Below, piece after piece: positions 36,198 through 43,185 of a stretch of 64,000 nt of DNA. Positions within the stretch are counted from its first letter, which is position 1; every line of letters begins with the position of its first letter. The notes beneath the pieces are model-generated. The model did no database searches. It was given only the letters and a program-made list of their open reading frames with translations, and was not told the origin of the DNA. A program made the position numbers and the translations under genes. The stretch covers positions 2,232,001 through 2,296,000 of the forward strand of contig NZ_CAKMMG010000001.1 in assembly GCF_927798115.1 (NCBI RefSeq). Reading direction: 5' to 3'. Origin of the DNA: Paenibacillus auburnensis. Its GTDB lineage: Bacteria; Bacillota; Bacilli; Paenibacillales; Paenibacillaceae.

Positions 36198-36276
36198 GAT
36201 GTATGCCCCCTTTGAGGATAGTGTGGTATCTCGCTGATAATTTCCCCACATCGAGCATCATCTATGCAAGCAATCC

Positions 36277-36957
36277 TTATTCTCTGACGAGGTTTACTGT
36301 CCTGTTCACCGGATCATAAGATACTGTGGCTCCAAGCGCCTCGGCCACCGCCCGTACTGGCGCGAAGGTGGTTCCGTCCTCCAGAAAACCGCTGGTAATC
36401 TTGACTCCATTTAATGTAACGGTGATGGCCGGATCCGTCTCGCTGCCGGTTCCATTAATCAGGGCTAAGGCATCCTTCACCTGCTGTACCGTCGGCTGTT
36501 TACCGGCCCGGAGCTGCTCAGTGGTAAGCCCGAAGGTCATCTCCAGATGAGAATAGTCTTTAAAAGAAGTCCAGTCCCCGCCCCATGCGAAGCCGAGCTT
36601 CTTCGCCTCCTGCGCCACCTGCTGCCAGTCCGCAAGCCTATCGTTGTTCCCGTCGCGGGAGGTATCCCAGGAAATGCTTTTCCCGTCCGGCAGAAGCAGG
36701 GCAAAGTCAATCGCCAGACCATAGTTATGGTAGCTGCTGCCTCCTCTGGCATTGGTCACAATGTTTCCCTTGGTTGTCCGGCCTTGCGCATAAAGCGCAT
36801 TCTGCTCAGCAATGGTCCGCATCCCCTGGGTAATGACGATCGGAATTCCTTTGGCGTAGCACCTTTGGATTAGCGCACTCGCACCAGCCAGCAGAACGGG
36901 ATGAAGCTTGCCCAGCCAGCCTGCTGATTTACTCTTCACCTGATCTAAAGTCAGCAT
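36277..36957 (-). CDS. M15C-type L-Ala-D-Glu peptidase (CwlK/VanY-like) with copper-amine-oxidase-like stalk domain
   Basis: 226 residues from ATG 36957, with GGGGGTG just before it. The open frame reaches 37191 but its first 78 codons are not family-like. The peptidase part (1-~150) has ITQGMRTIAEQNALYAQGRT, the zinc-site SSYHNYGLAIDFALL (HxxxxxxD), WGGDWTSFKDYSHLEM with the second His, as in phage L5-type endolysins and CwlK, which cut peptidoglycan stem peptides. The C-terminal ~60 residues (ITVTLNGVKITSGFLEDGTT, FAPVRAVAEALGATVSYD) form a stalk domain common in Paenibacillus wall proteins. No signal peptide is present, so export would need holin-like or other help. Confidence 0.85.
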   Translation of the reverse strand: MLTLDQVKSKSAGWLGKLHPVLLAGASALIQRCYAKGIPIVITQGMRTIAEQNALYAQGRTTKGNIVTNARGGSSYHNYGLAIDFALLLPDGKSISWDTSRDGNNDRLADWQQVAQEAKKLGFAWGGDWTSFKDYSHLEMTFGLTTEQLRAGKQPTVQQVKDALALINGTGSETDPAITVTLNGVKITSGFLEDGTTFAPVRAVAEALGATVSYDPVNRTVNLVRE

Positions 36958-37095
36958 GTACTCACCCCCTGGTATAGTAAATGCCCCCTCTTCCCACTTT
37001 GCTTGTACGGTTCCCCCAGGGTCAACGCATAGATGTCCAATTGAATGAATATCCGCAAAAGAGGCCACACTACCCGCGAAAGGTGGGATGAGTCT

Positions 37096-37257
37096 ATGGA
37101 CATTCACAGCGACAGCTACAAGGTAGCCGCACTTAGCGACCAGGAGAATGCGGTAGAGATTATCCGGCAAGCCGAAGCGGCTATTGCCCAATTAACCGGC
37201 AACAACGCCGTTACGCTTATTGCTTATGAGAAAACGGAAGCCTCCGCCGCAAAATAA
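37096..37257 (+). CDS. Small hypothetical protein (53 residues)
   Basis: ATG 37096 is preceded by AGGTGG; an in-frame ATG at 37045 lacks a site. The product is MDIHSDSYKVAALSDQENAV followed by a predicted helix EIIRQAEAAIAQLTG and a short strand NNAVTLIAYEKTE. It is acidic and soluble, with no recognised domain. It lies divergent from the M15C gene and converges on the YolD-like gene with a 4-bp gap. Codon use and the ribosome site support a real gene. Confidence 0.65.
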   Translation: MDIHSDSYKVAALSDQENAVEIIRQAEAAIAQLTGNNAVTLIAYEKTEASAAK

Positions 37258-37261
37258 ACCT

Positions 37262-37573
37262 CTAGACTATGTAAACCTCTACTATGTCGTCTACGTTAAT
37301 CCATTTCCATTCCTCTGCCCACTGCAGCTTAATCTCACGCGAGTGGGTATGAATGGAGGTAACAAATCCGTTCAGCAGCTTGTTCCCGGAGAGATCATAT
37401 ACAATCACTGTTACCCGAACATGGGTCCGCAGCGACAGCGCCAGCGTACACTCGATTTCCTCCAGCTTCTCCGCATCCAGCAGTAGCTTGCCGCGGCGCA
37501 GTGTCTCCAGCTCCTCCCTGCTAATCCGGCTCTTACGCTCAAGCAGGCCGCGATCCTCCAGCTTTTTGCTCAT
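37262..37573 (-). CDS. YolD-like protein under a LexA-type operator
   Basis: 103 residues. The ATG at 37573 is preceded by GGAAGGAGAG. YolD-like proteins pair with Y-family polymerases (UvrX/YqjW) in Bacillus and are SOS-induced; their biochemical role is not settled. The typical features are present: a basic Arg-rich start (DRGLLERKSRISREE), then beta strands RVTVIVYDLSGNKLLNGFVT and SIHTHSREIKLQW, ending EEWKWINVDDIVEVYIV. A full promoter overlapped by an SOS box lies 49-93 bp upstream. No polymerase gene follows, which is unusual for this family. Confidence 0.8.
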   Translation of the reverse strand: MSKKLEDRGLLERKSRISREELETLRRGKLLLDAEKLEEIECTLALSLRTHVRVTVIVYDLSGNKLLNGFVTSIHTHSREIKLQWAEEWKWINVDDIVEVYIV

Positions 37574-37621
37574 TTCCGCTCTCCTTCCAGTTGGATAAGA
37601 TCAGTTGCACTTCACACAATA

Positions 37622-37666
37622 CGAACGTATGTTTGTATTATATCCGCACAGCTGCCTATTTATCAA
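37622..37666 (-). promoter_or_regulatory. Sigma-A promoter with LexA (SOS) box for the YolD-like gene
   Basis: Minus strand: TTGATA (37666-37661), 18-bp spacer, TATAAT (37642-37637). The palindrome CGAACGTATGTTTG (read on the plus strand at 37622-37635) follows directly. It fits the Bacillus LexA box CGAACRNRYGTTYC at 13 of 14 positions. Confidence 0.75.
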
Positions 37667-37725
37667 GCAGAAAAAGCTGCCAGCAGGCAGATAACAGCCC
37701 TAGCGCCAAGCTTCGGACTGCATGC

Positions 37726-37760
37726 AAAAGGCGCGCACCCTCAAGCTGTGCAGCGCCTTT
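37726..37760 (-). terminator. Terminator of the lipoprotein gene
   Basis: Minus strand AAAGGCGC pairs with GCGCCTTTT around an 18-nt loop. It lies 30 bp after the stop codon. Confidence 0.65.
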
Positions 37761-37789
37761 ATTGGAATACCTGATCACCGGAAAAATCT

Positions 37790-38443
37790 CTAATTCGCCG
37801 TATTGCCTGACTCTGAGCCTGTAACCGCAGAGGTACCGGCATTTGCGCCGCTCTTCTTGGCAGTATCTGCCGCTCCGTCTGTCTCCGCTGCAGTTCCGGC
37901 AGTTGTTCCCAGCTCAGCTTCAGCCGCGCTGTCTTCTTCAAGCAGCCCTACAGCTACTCTCGCTTCATTCAGCTTGGAGATGCCGTACAGCATTGCCACA
38001 TCCGCCTGCTGATTCAAAGCGTTGAACTCATCCTTAGTAACCTCCGGGGAAACTGCGCCTTGCGAAGCCTGTTCTTTAATAGAATAGGCGCTTTGGAACG
38101 CAATTGCAGCATCCCTTAGCAATGTCTGGACATTCTTCGGCAGCTTCTTGGAGATCTTCACATCCTTGACCTGATCGGCAATATCCGATGCTGTGTCCTG
38201 GAATTCATCAACCGCTTTCTCCAGTTCTTTGTCAGTTGCTTTTCCTGTCGAATAAGAAGTCAGTGTTGTATTGAAGCTCTCCAGAGATGATTTGCCCATC
38301 TCATCGAATTTCGACATTTCATTGTAAAAGTTCTGTACAGTTTCCTGCACTTCTTCCTCTGAAGCAGGTGCAGAACTATCATTGCTGCACGCGCTGAGGA
38401 CAACGACCATTATAAGCAAAACTGTCAGTAAGGTTTTTCTCAT
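37790..38443 (-). CDS. Lipoprotein of unknown function
   Basis: 217 residues from ATG 38443, with GGAGGG 7 nt before it (a longer frame from 38458 lacks a site). A lipoprotein signal peptide, MRKTLLTVLLIMVVVLSAC, with lipobox LSAC, is followed by a negatively charged helical domain (EEEVQETVQNFYNEMSKFDE through KLNEARVAVGLLEE) rich in Asp, Glu and Lys. A low-complexity Ala/Gly/Thr tail closes it. Helical bundles of this type are frequent in Paenibacillus surface lipoproteins; none has a known activity I can name. It is bounded by its own terminator and promoter region. Confidence 0.8.
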   Translation of the reverse strand: MRKTLLTVLLIMVVVLSACSNDSSAPASEEEVQETVQNFYNEMSKFDEMGKSSLESFNTTLTSYSTGKATDKELEKAVDEFQDTASDIADQVKDVKISKKLPKNVQTLLRDAAIAFQSAYSIKEQASQGAVSPEVTKDEFNALNQQADVAMLYGISKLNEARVAVGLLEEDSAAEAELGTTAGTAAETDGAADTAKKSGANAGTSAVTGSESGNTAN

Positions 38444-38633
38444 TTCTAATCCCTCCACTTAACAGAATAATGGCGGGTTTTGTAAAGTGCAAATGAAATT
38501 TTATGTAAAAAGGACTCGAAATCCCCACCCCCTATAAATAAAGCGCATTCATAGCAAAGAGACCTCCATAGTGACTGGAAATCCCTGCTATAATAAATAT
38601 AATCTCATCCTGTAGTAAGAAAGGAAGATATCT

Positions 38634-39128
38634 ATGCCTTATTGTACCAGCTGTGGCGCTGAATATAAGCAAGGCGCCAAATTCTGCGGAGAATGCGGAG
38701 CGGGTACGGACACCGCCGCTTCCGCTGCCCCGCGTCGTCCTGCGGGTGGCTCCGCCTCCGGGGGAGGCCCGGAAACCGAGCTCTGGCAGGGAAAACCTGC
38801 CGGCATCTCTGACCGGCTCAAGGGCCTGATTGGTCTCAACACGACCAGATATACGATTACCAGCCAGCGGATTATGGTGAAGACGGGACTCATCGGCAAA
38901 GATCTGGAAGAAATCGAGCTGCTGCGGGTCAATGACTTCTCGGTGGATCAGACCCTTCCGGACCGTCTGCTCGGCATCGGGACTCTGACGATATTCTCCG
39001 ATGACGCTTCGTCCCCGCAGCTGCTGTTCCGCAAGATCCGCAAAGTGCTTACGGTTAAGGATGTGCTCCGCAAAGCGGTGCGTGACGAAAAAACCGCCAA
39101 TAATATCAGCTACCGCGAACAGATTTGA
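38634..39128 (+). CDS. Zinc-ribbon plus bacterial PH-domain protein
   Basis: 164 residues; AAAGGAAG precedes the ATG at 38634. An N-terminal zinc ribbon with two CxxC knuckles (YCTSCGAEYKQGAKFCGECG) is followed by a Gly/Pro-rich linker and a bPH2-like domain (~50-140: ETELWQGKPAG, YTITSQRIMVKTGLIGKDLE, LLRVNDFSVDQTLPDRLLGI, TLTIFSDDASSPQLLFRKIR). Such proteins probably bind a membrane or partner at the inner face; no enzymatic motif is present. It converges on the GH26 gene with a 7-bp gap. Confidence 0.8.
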   Translation: MPYCTSCGAEYKQGAKFCGECGAGTDTAASAAPRRPAGGSASGGGPETELWQGKPAGISDRLKGLIGLNTTRYTITSQRIMVKTGLIGKDLEEIELLRVNDFSVDQTLPDRLLGIGTLTIFSDDASSPQLLFRKIRKVLTVKDVLRKAVRDEKTANNISYREQI

Positions 39129-39135
39129 TTGCCGT

Positions 39136-40602
39136 TCAGTCAGCAAGAATATAGGCCCCGGCTGGAATAATGACTTTGGGCTGGCTGGGGCTTTCCCACA
39201 TCAGCACTGCTTTGGCATCGCCCTGGTTTTCGAAGTACTCTACTCTCAGCTCATGCAGCCTGCCGGCGGTCAGATTCACGCTGCCTTTTCGCTCCTGTCC
39301 GCTCTGTTTAATCCAGCTGTCAATCACCAATCCCCCGTCAATCCACACCCGGATGCCGTCATCCGAAGAAGAATAAATGGTATAGCTCTCGCTGAATTCC
39401 GCTTTCAGCCAGCCGCTCCAGCGCACAGAGAAGTTGTCGGAGGCTACCGCCGGATCAGGACTGGACTGTCTCCAGACGAAGTTGACCGCCGGATCTGTAC
39501 GAACCAGTACCGGAGCTCCGCTTAGTGTAATATTGTTGAAATACTCCCCTTTAACTCCCGCAGCAGTTGTTATTTCCGTTCCCGCAGGCATAAACCTATA
39601 TTCATCCCGGGTGATTACAAAACTGTTCTTCATATAAGCCTTAATCACAGCGTCCGTATTCTTCTCATACAGCAGCTTGCCCCAGGTCATCTGGTAGGAC
39701 CATTTGCTCTGGGAACTTGCAAGGACTGCCGGAGAAGGCAGCTCTCCGTTTTCCCCTATGGCGATCAGCTTACCGCGTCCCAGGTCCCACAGTCCGTCAT
39801 GGTGGCTTGCCTTGAAATCTCCATCGTAAATATCAAGGGCCAGTACGTCTACCCTGCCGGCACCGGGATAATAGTCCACAGGCTCGCCCGACCACTGATT
39901 TTTGGCATTCGGACTCCATACCCACAGGAGATTGTGCAGCCCGTGATAACCCGTGTACCGTTCGAACATAAGGTTCCATAGCTCGGAGAAGCGGCTTTTC
40001 TGCCCCCACCAGAACCATCCCCCGTTCATCTCGTGGTACGGCCTCCATAGGACAGGAACACCTGCATTACTCAGTTGTTGTAAGGACAGCGCCGCCTTGT
40101 CGAGATCTGCCAGCAGCGCGGTATACTGGACAGTACCCGGCGTTATATATCTGGCAAAGTCAGCCTCGCTGAGGCTCATGGAGACATTGGACCAGGCCGG
40201 AGCCGTCCCCGGCAGATTCGCATGATAGCTCATCGTCACGATTCCCCCGGCCTTATGCCAGCGAACGGCACTATCCACCACCGCCTGCCGCTGGCTGGCA
40301 ATAACCGCCTCCGTCTGGTTGCTTATCGCCCCCAGCTCATAGCCGTGAAGTCCGGGATAGAATCCTCCGGTATTCTTCAGCTTATTACTGTACTCATCCG
40401 GACTCTCCAGATAATCATGCTGTCCGCTGATGATGCCCTTGCCCTGCAGCGAATACAGCTTCTTCAGCAAGCTTTTCGCCGGGGGCGCAAGAGCCGTATC
40501 GGCAGGTTCCATCACCAAGCTGCGGAAAGACGCCTGCCAGCGGACATCATTCACCAGCCGCGACGCCGAATCGAGCAGATCCCGGAGGATGCGTTGTTCC
40601 AT
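39136..40602 (-). CDS. GH26 beta-mannanase with C-terminal PA14 domain, no signal peptide
   Basis: 488 residues from ATG 40602, with GGTGGG before it. The frame is open to an ATG at 40671, but that extension (MLNIRRVLVPVVPIQWYKRL) is not a convincing signal peptide. The TIM barrel has GKGIISGQHDYLE, GFYPGLHGYELGAI, GGIVTMSYHANLPG, acid/base Glu191 in WRPYHEMNGGWFWWG, LLWVWSPN, and nucleophile Glu284 in IAIGENGELP. GH26 enzymes cut beta-1,4-mannans. The PA14 domain (~345-488: VKGEYFNNITLSGAPV, WSGWLKAEFSESYTIYSSS, DDGIRVWIDG) may bind glycans. The lack of an export signal is odd for a polymer-degrading enzyme. Confidence 0.85.
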   Translation of the reverse strand: MEQRILRDLLDSASRLVNDVRWQASFRSLVMEPADTALAPPAKSLLKKLYSLQGKGIISGQHDYLESPDEYSNKLKNTGGFYPGLHGYELGAISNQTEAVIASQRQAVVDSAVRWHKAGGIVTMSYHANLPGTAPAWSNVSMSLSEADFARYITPGTVQYTALLADLDKAALSLQQLSNAGVPVLWRPYHEMNGGWFWWGQKSRFSELWNLMFERYTGYHGLHNLLWVWSPNAKNQWSGEPVDYYPGAGRVDVLALDIYDGDFKASHHDGLWDLGRGKLIAIGENGELPSPAVLASSQSKWSYQMTWGKLLYEKNTDAVIKAYMKNSFVITRDEYRFMPAGTEITTAAGVKGEYFNNITLSGAPVLVRTDPAVNFVWRQSSPDPAVASDNFSVRWSGWLKAEFSESYTIYSSSDDGIRVWIDGGLVIDSWIKQSGQERKGSVNLTAGRLHELRVEYFENQGDAKAVLMWESPSQPKVIIPAGAYILAD

Positions 40603-40739
40603 TTTTCCCACCAACCTTTTATACCATTGTATGGGGACAACCGGGACAAGGACGCGGCGAATGTTGAGCATTCGGCAAAATATTCATTTTTTCAATATGT
40701 ATGATTACCATTACGGCTATTGCTGTCACTAACTGTCAC

Positions 40740-41156
40740 TTACCTCGCATACCGCAGCGGCAAAAGCTCAAGAATATCCACTTTGGCCAAGGTTCCTTCC
40801 GCAGGTACAATCACCTTGCAATCCTTGGCGTAATCCGCGATCAGCTCCCGGCACATCCCGCATGGCGATACCACCTTGATCTCTCTATCCTCACTGTCCG
40901 GATCCGGGTGCCTCACGGCAACAATGGTGTCGAACTCCTGATATCCCTCTGATATCGCTTTACCAATAACCATCGCCTCGGCACATACGCTAACCCGCGG
41001 CAGATTTGCCTCCAGATGAACGGCTGTGAAAATCTCCCCTGTCTTCGTGCGCAATGCCGCACTGACATGATGCCGCTCCCATGCATATCGTTTTCTGATA
41101 ATCTCCTTGGCAGAAGCTACCAGGGTCTGATCCTCAATCGAAATCTCAACTTCCAT
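40740..41156 (-). CDS. Cytidine deaminase-superfamily protein (blasticidin-S-deaminase-like)
   Basis: 138 residues; AGGAGG precedes ATG 41156. Small CDA-type fold with zinc ligands in VCAEAMVIG (CAE, with the catalytic Glu) and SPCGMCRELI (PCxxC), and ELLPLRYAR at the end. Substrate could be cytidine, as in nucleoside salvage, or an aminonucleoside such as blasticidin S; the HLEANLPRVSVCAEA stretch is closer to the latter group. It is separate from any salvage gene here. Confidence 0.8.
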   Translation of the reverse strand: MEVEISIEDQTLVASAKEIIRKRYAWERHHVSAALRTKTGEIFTAVHLEANLPRVSVCAEAMVIGKAISEGYQEFDTIVAVRHPDPDSEDREIKVVSPCGMCRELIADYAKDCKVIVPAEGTLAKVDILELLPLRYAR

Positions 41157-41328
41157 GTGCTTGTCCTCCTAAACGTTTTGCAAGCTTATGCCTCACCGCA
41201 GGGTTCGGCCAAAATTCACTTCGTGAATGGTAACCTTATCCTAATTTAGTATACTAAAAGCCGTTTGTTTTAAGATATAATACTTATTAGGCAGAGACTT
41301 TATGACCCCCACACCTTAGGAGGAGCAT

Positions 41329-41766
41329 GTGAAAAAACAGAAATTCATCTCCACTCTTATCATCATTCTACTGCTGGTCCTGGTGGCTTACTGGTTTGAG
41401 GAAAATAACCCGCCCACCGCTCCATCTTCTACAGATGACTCTGAAATCGTACAACTGGAGTTCCCGGCAGACCGTTATCCCGAAACCGCCGAGCATATCC
41501 AGGAAGCGATTGAGAGCGGTGAATCAGCCGTCTGCACCATCAGCCGGGAAGATGCCGAGGAGAACCGCAAGGAATCCTTATCCGGCGTGCCGACCAAAAA
41601 GGGCTACGACCGTGATGAATGGCCGATGGCAATGTGTGCCGAAGGCGGCAGCGGTGCCGACATTGAATACATAACGCCCAGTGACAACCGCGGGGCCGGA
41701 AGCTGGGTTGGCAATCAGCTGGAAGGTTATGCCGACGGAACCCGGGTAGAGTTCATGTTCAAGTAA
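41329..41766 (+). CDS. Extracellular sporulation-type nuclease NucA/NucB
   Basis: 145 residues from GTG 41329 (AGGAGGAG 4 nt before it). An N-terminal membrane anchor or signal ([17 protein letters not shown]) is followed by the DNase domain with [40 protein letters not shown] and [18 protein letters not shown], the fingerprint of Bacillus NucB. NucB is a secreted, metal-dependent, non-specific DNase made in the mother cell under sigma-E, thought to clear DNA after lysis. The two Cys (CTIS and MCAE) are likely to form the family's disulfide. It has its own strong terminator. Confidence 0.9.
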   Translation: MKKQKFISTLIIILLLVLVAYWFEENNPPTAPSSTDDSEIVQLEFPADRYPETAEHIQEAIESGESAVCTISREDAEENRKESLSGVPTKKGYDRDEWPMAMCAEGGSGADIEYITPSDNRGAGSWVGNQLEGYADGTRVEFMFK

Positions 41767-41790
41767 ACTTGAACCGCATACGTATGAATT

Positions 41791-41823
41791 AGCCCCCTGC
41801 CGTCAGCATCGGCAGGGGGCTTT
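41791..41823 (+). terminator. Terminator of the nucB-like gene
   Basis: AGCCCCCTGCCG pairs with GGCAGGGGGCT and is followed by TTT, 25 bp after the stop codon. The stem resembles the terminator at 13880. Confidence 0.85.
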
Positions 41824-41860
41824 GGCAATTTCAAAGGCTATCAACCTCTCTGCGAGTCCT

Positions 41861-42130
41861 TCAATCGGTCCAGTGACCGCTGCCGCTGCCGGGCACTTTA
41901 GCCCCTGGCTCCGGACTTTCCCATGCAATGAGAACTACCGCTGCCTCTACGGGCTGGGGCGGCTGCCATTGGATAAACCCCTGCAGTGCCAGTTCACGAA
42001 GGCCGGACATCACTTGAGCCTCTCTCCGCCCGCTAAGCCTAGCAAGCTCTTTAAGCTGCGGCATCCGCCCAAAGTGGCTTCTGAAGTGACACATAATCCG
42101 CAGCAGCTTGCGGGCAGTATCATCCAGCAT
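41861..42130 (-). CDS. Small winged-helix protein resembling the LexA DNA-binding domain
   Basis: 89 residues. The ATG at 42130 overlaps the end of the preceding gene by 11 bp, so translation is probably coupled. Residues 1-55 (ARKLLRIMCHFRSHFGRMPQ, LKELARLSGRREAQVMSGL, RELALQGFIQW) follow the pattern of the LexA/MarR winged helix: helix, GxxP turn, recognition helix, then hydrophobic wing GFI. There is no protease domain. The rest (ESPEPGAKVPGSGSGHWTD) is a flexible tail. It is the second gene of an apparent SOS-controlled operon. It may bind DNA as a small modulator; this is a structural inference with modest similarity. Confidence 0.7.
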   Translation of the reverse strand: MLDDTARKLLRIMCHFRSHFGRMPQLKELARLSGRREAQVMSGLRELALQGFIQWQPPQPVEAAVVLIAWESPEPGAKVPGSGSGHWTD

Positions 42131-42332
42131 GACGTGCCTTGGCCCGCCGCCAGGCCAGAATACTTCCGGTTCTGAATACCCTGGGACCGCCTGTAGTTAA
42201 GCAAGTGGCCCGCAGCAGGTCCCCTTTAATTCCGTGCACCTCGACGCTGCGCTGGGTGATTTTGCCCGATTTGTCCTCGTAGATGATTTCAATTACTTGT
42301 CCGATCAGCTTTTCCAATTCTCTTGCCTTCAC
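42120..42332 (-). CDS. Small SH3/WYL-like basic protein under an SOS box
   Basis: 70 residues from GTG 42332 (AAGGGGGAC 7 nt before it). Strands VIEIIYEDKSGKITQRSVEVHG, cut by turns, then LLRATCLTTGGPRVFRTGSI and a basic end (AWRRAKARHAG) resemble the compact beta-barrel of the YolD/WYL type. No catalytic motif is present. Its promoter contains a LexA box between -35 and -10. It is co-transcribed and overlapped with the LexA-like gene. Its role is unknown; context suggests the DNA-damage response. Confidence 0.7.
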   Translation of the reverse strand: MKARELEKLIGQVIEIIYEDKSGKITQRSVEVHGIKGDLLRATCLTTGGPRVFRTGSILAWRRAKARHAG

Positions 42333-42373
42333 TTTAAGTCCCCCTTATCACAATTCCCGTAATAATTATATGT

Positions 42374-42403
42374 ATTATATGCGAACAAATGTTCTTTATG
42401 CAA
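42374..42403 (-). promoter_or_regulatory. Sigma-A promoter with LexA box in the spacer
   Basis: Minus strand: TTGCAT (42403-42398), 18-bp spacer, TATAAT (42379-42374). The palindrome CGAACAAATGTTCT (plus strand 42382-42395) fills the spacer and fits the SOS box at 13 of 14 positions. LexA binding here would block RNA polymerase. Confidence 0.75.
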
Positions 42404-42435
42404 CATGATCGTGATAACACATAATTCCAAGTGAA

Positions 42436-42467
42436 AGCCCCGCTTAGGCACTCTGCCTGACGGGGCT
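42436..42467 (-). terminator. Terminator of the first yjcZ-like gene
   Basis: AGCCCCG pairs with CGGGGCT, with an inner GGCA/TGCC stem. It lies 20 bp after the stop codon, with a short T tract on the minus strand. Confidence 0.6.
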
Positions 42468-42486
42468 GCACTTACCATAAAGTCCT

Positions 42487-42645
42487 TTAGAATATACAGG
42501 CCTTGGTGATAATAACCAGCAGGATGAACAGTACCAGAATGGCACTCGTTGAGGTCCATGGGCTTACAACCGGCGTAACCGTCGGAGGTCCCTGGTTCAC
42601 TCCGCCAACATTATTTCCGCAACCGCAACCATAATCTGCACCCAT
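42487..42645 (-). CDS. YjcZ-family sporulation protein, copy 1
   Basis: 52 residues from the ATG at 42645 (GAGGAGG 8 nt before it; an ATG at 42648 is also possible). Gly/Cys/Asn-rich start MGADYGCGCGNN, then SAILVLFILLVIITKACIF, a single hydrophobic C-terminal helix. Such small YjcZ/YczN-type proteins are made during sporulation and are membrane- or spore-associated. The C-terminal helix is nearly identical to that of the copy at 44947-45087. It has its own terminator. Confidence 0.8.
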   Translation of the reverse strand: MGADYGCGCGNNVGGVNQGPPTVTPVVSPWTSTSAILVLFILLVIITKACIF

Positions 42646-42773
42646 CATTAATTCCTCCTCTGAGATATGAAATGCATGAAACGTGATTCTCAAGTTCATC
42701 TCTTACACAGCACAGAATATGTTGCCGGGAGACCGGCAGCCTGGGCCAACCGGCAAACAATATCCGCTTCGCC

Positions 42774-42801
42774 TAAATAAACCGCTCTATCCGGACGATA
42801 T
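42774..42801 (+). promoter_or_regulatory. Candidate sigma-D (motility) promoter before the yjfB-like gene
   Basis: TAAA at 42774-42777, a 16-bp spacer and GACGATAT at 42794-42801. The sigma-D consensus is TAAA-N15-GCCGATAT, so there is one base mismatch and one extra spacer base. It lies 87 bp upstream of the ATG. Confidence 0.5.
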
Positions 42802-42887
42802 ACATTAAAGGAAGGCTGGCAAACCTGGGATTCTAATTGGCCAGCATTCACAAAAATACGGGATATAACCCATTCAGGAGGTACGAA

Positions 42888-43064
42888 ATGGACATTGCCG
42901 CTCTATCCATTGCAATGAGCCAGGCGTCCTTACAGCAGGCTGTCGGGCTGCAGGTCATGAGTATTGCCAAGAATACCGCTGAGCTTCAAGGGCAGAATAT
43001 AGCCCAAATGCTCCAGCAGAGCCCTCATCCGAACCTTGGAAAAACACTTGATATTCAGGTTTAA
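42888..43064 (+). CDS. yjfB: YjfB-family putative motility protein
   Basis: 58 residues. ATG 42888 lies 7 nt behind AGGAGG; an open frame from 42837 has no site. MDIAALSIAMSQASLQQAVG, LQVMSIAKNTAELQGQNIAQ and PHPNLGKTLDIQV match the YjfB family of small soluble helical proteins, including the LG-x-DI-V end. In B. subtilis the gene is co-expressed with motility genes; a sigma-D-like promoter is seen here also. The molecular role is not known. Confidence 0.85.
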   Translation: MDIAALSIAMSQASLQQAVGLQVMSIAKNTAELQGQNIAQMLQQSPHPNLGKTLDIQV

Positions 43065-43121
43065 TTGCATTATGCTTAGATACATAAGAACATCAGTTCC
43101 GGTATGAATCCGGCAACTACT

Positions 43122-43143
43122 AGCCCCTTCGGGCTTTTCTTTT
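43122..43143 (+). terminator. Short terminator after yjfB
   Basis: GCCC-CTTC-GGGC hairpin followed by TTTTCTTTTTC. The stem is short, so its strength is uncertain. Confidence 0.55.
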
Positions 43144-43154
43144 TCCCTTAAATA

Positions 43155-43168
43155 CGAACATACGATCC
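43155..43168 (+). promoter_or_regulatory. LexA-box-like site before the ImmA/IrrE gene
   Basis: CGAACATACGATCC matches CGAACRNRYGTTYC at all positions but one. It directly follows TAAATA (43149-43154), a possible -10, and lies 18 bp before the start codon. This resembles the -10/box order of the YolD-like gene. Confidence 0.5.
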
Positions 43169-43185
43169 TATATCGAGGTGATGAC

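Noticed and set aside
42329-42559. 76-residue open frame on the minus strand
   Set aside because: It covers a terminator and the SOS promoter region and overlaps the yjcZ gene in another frame.
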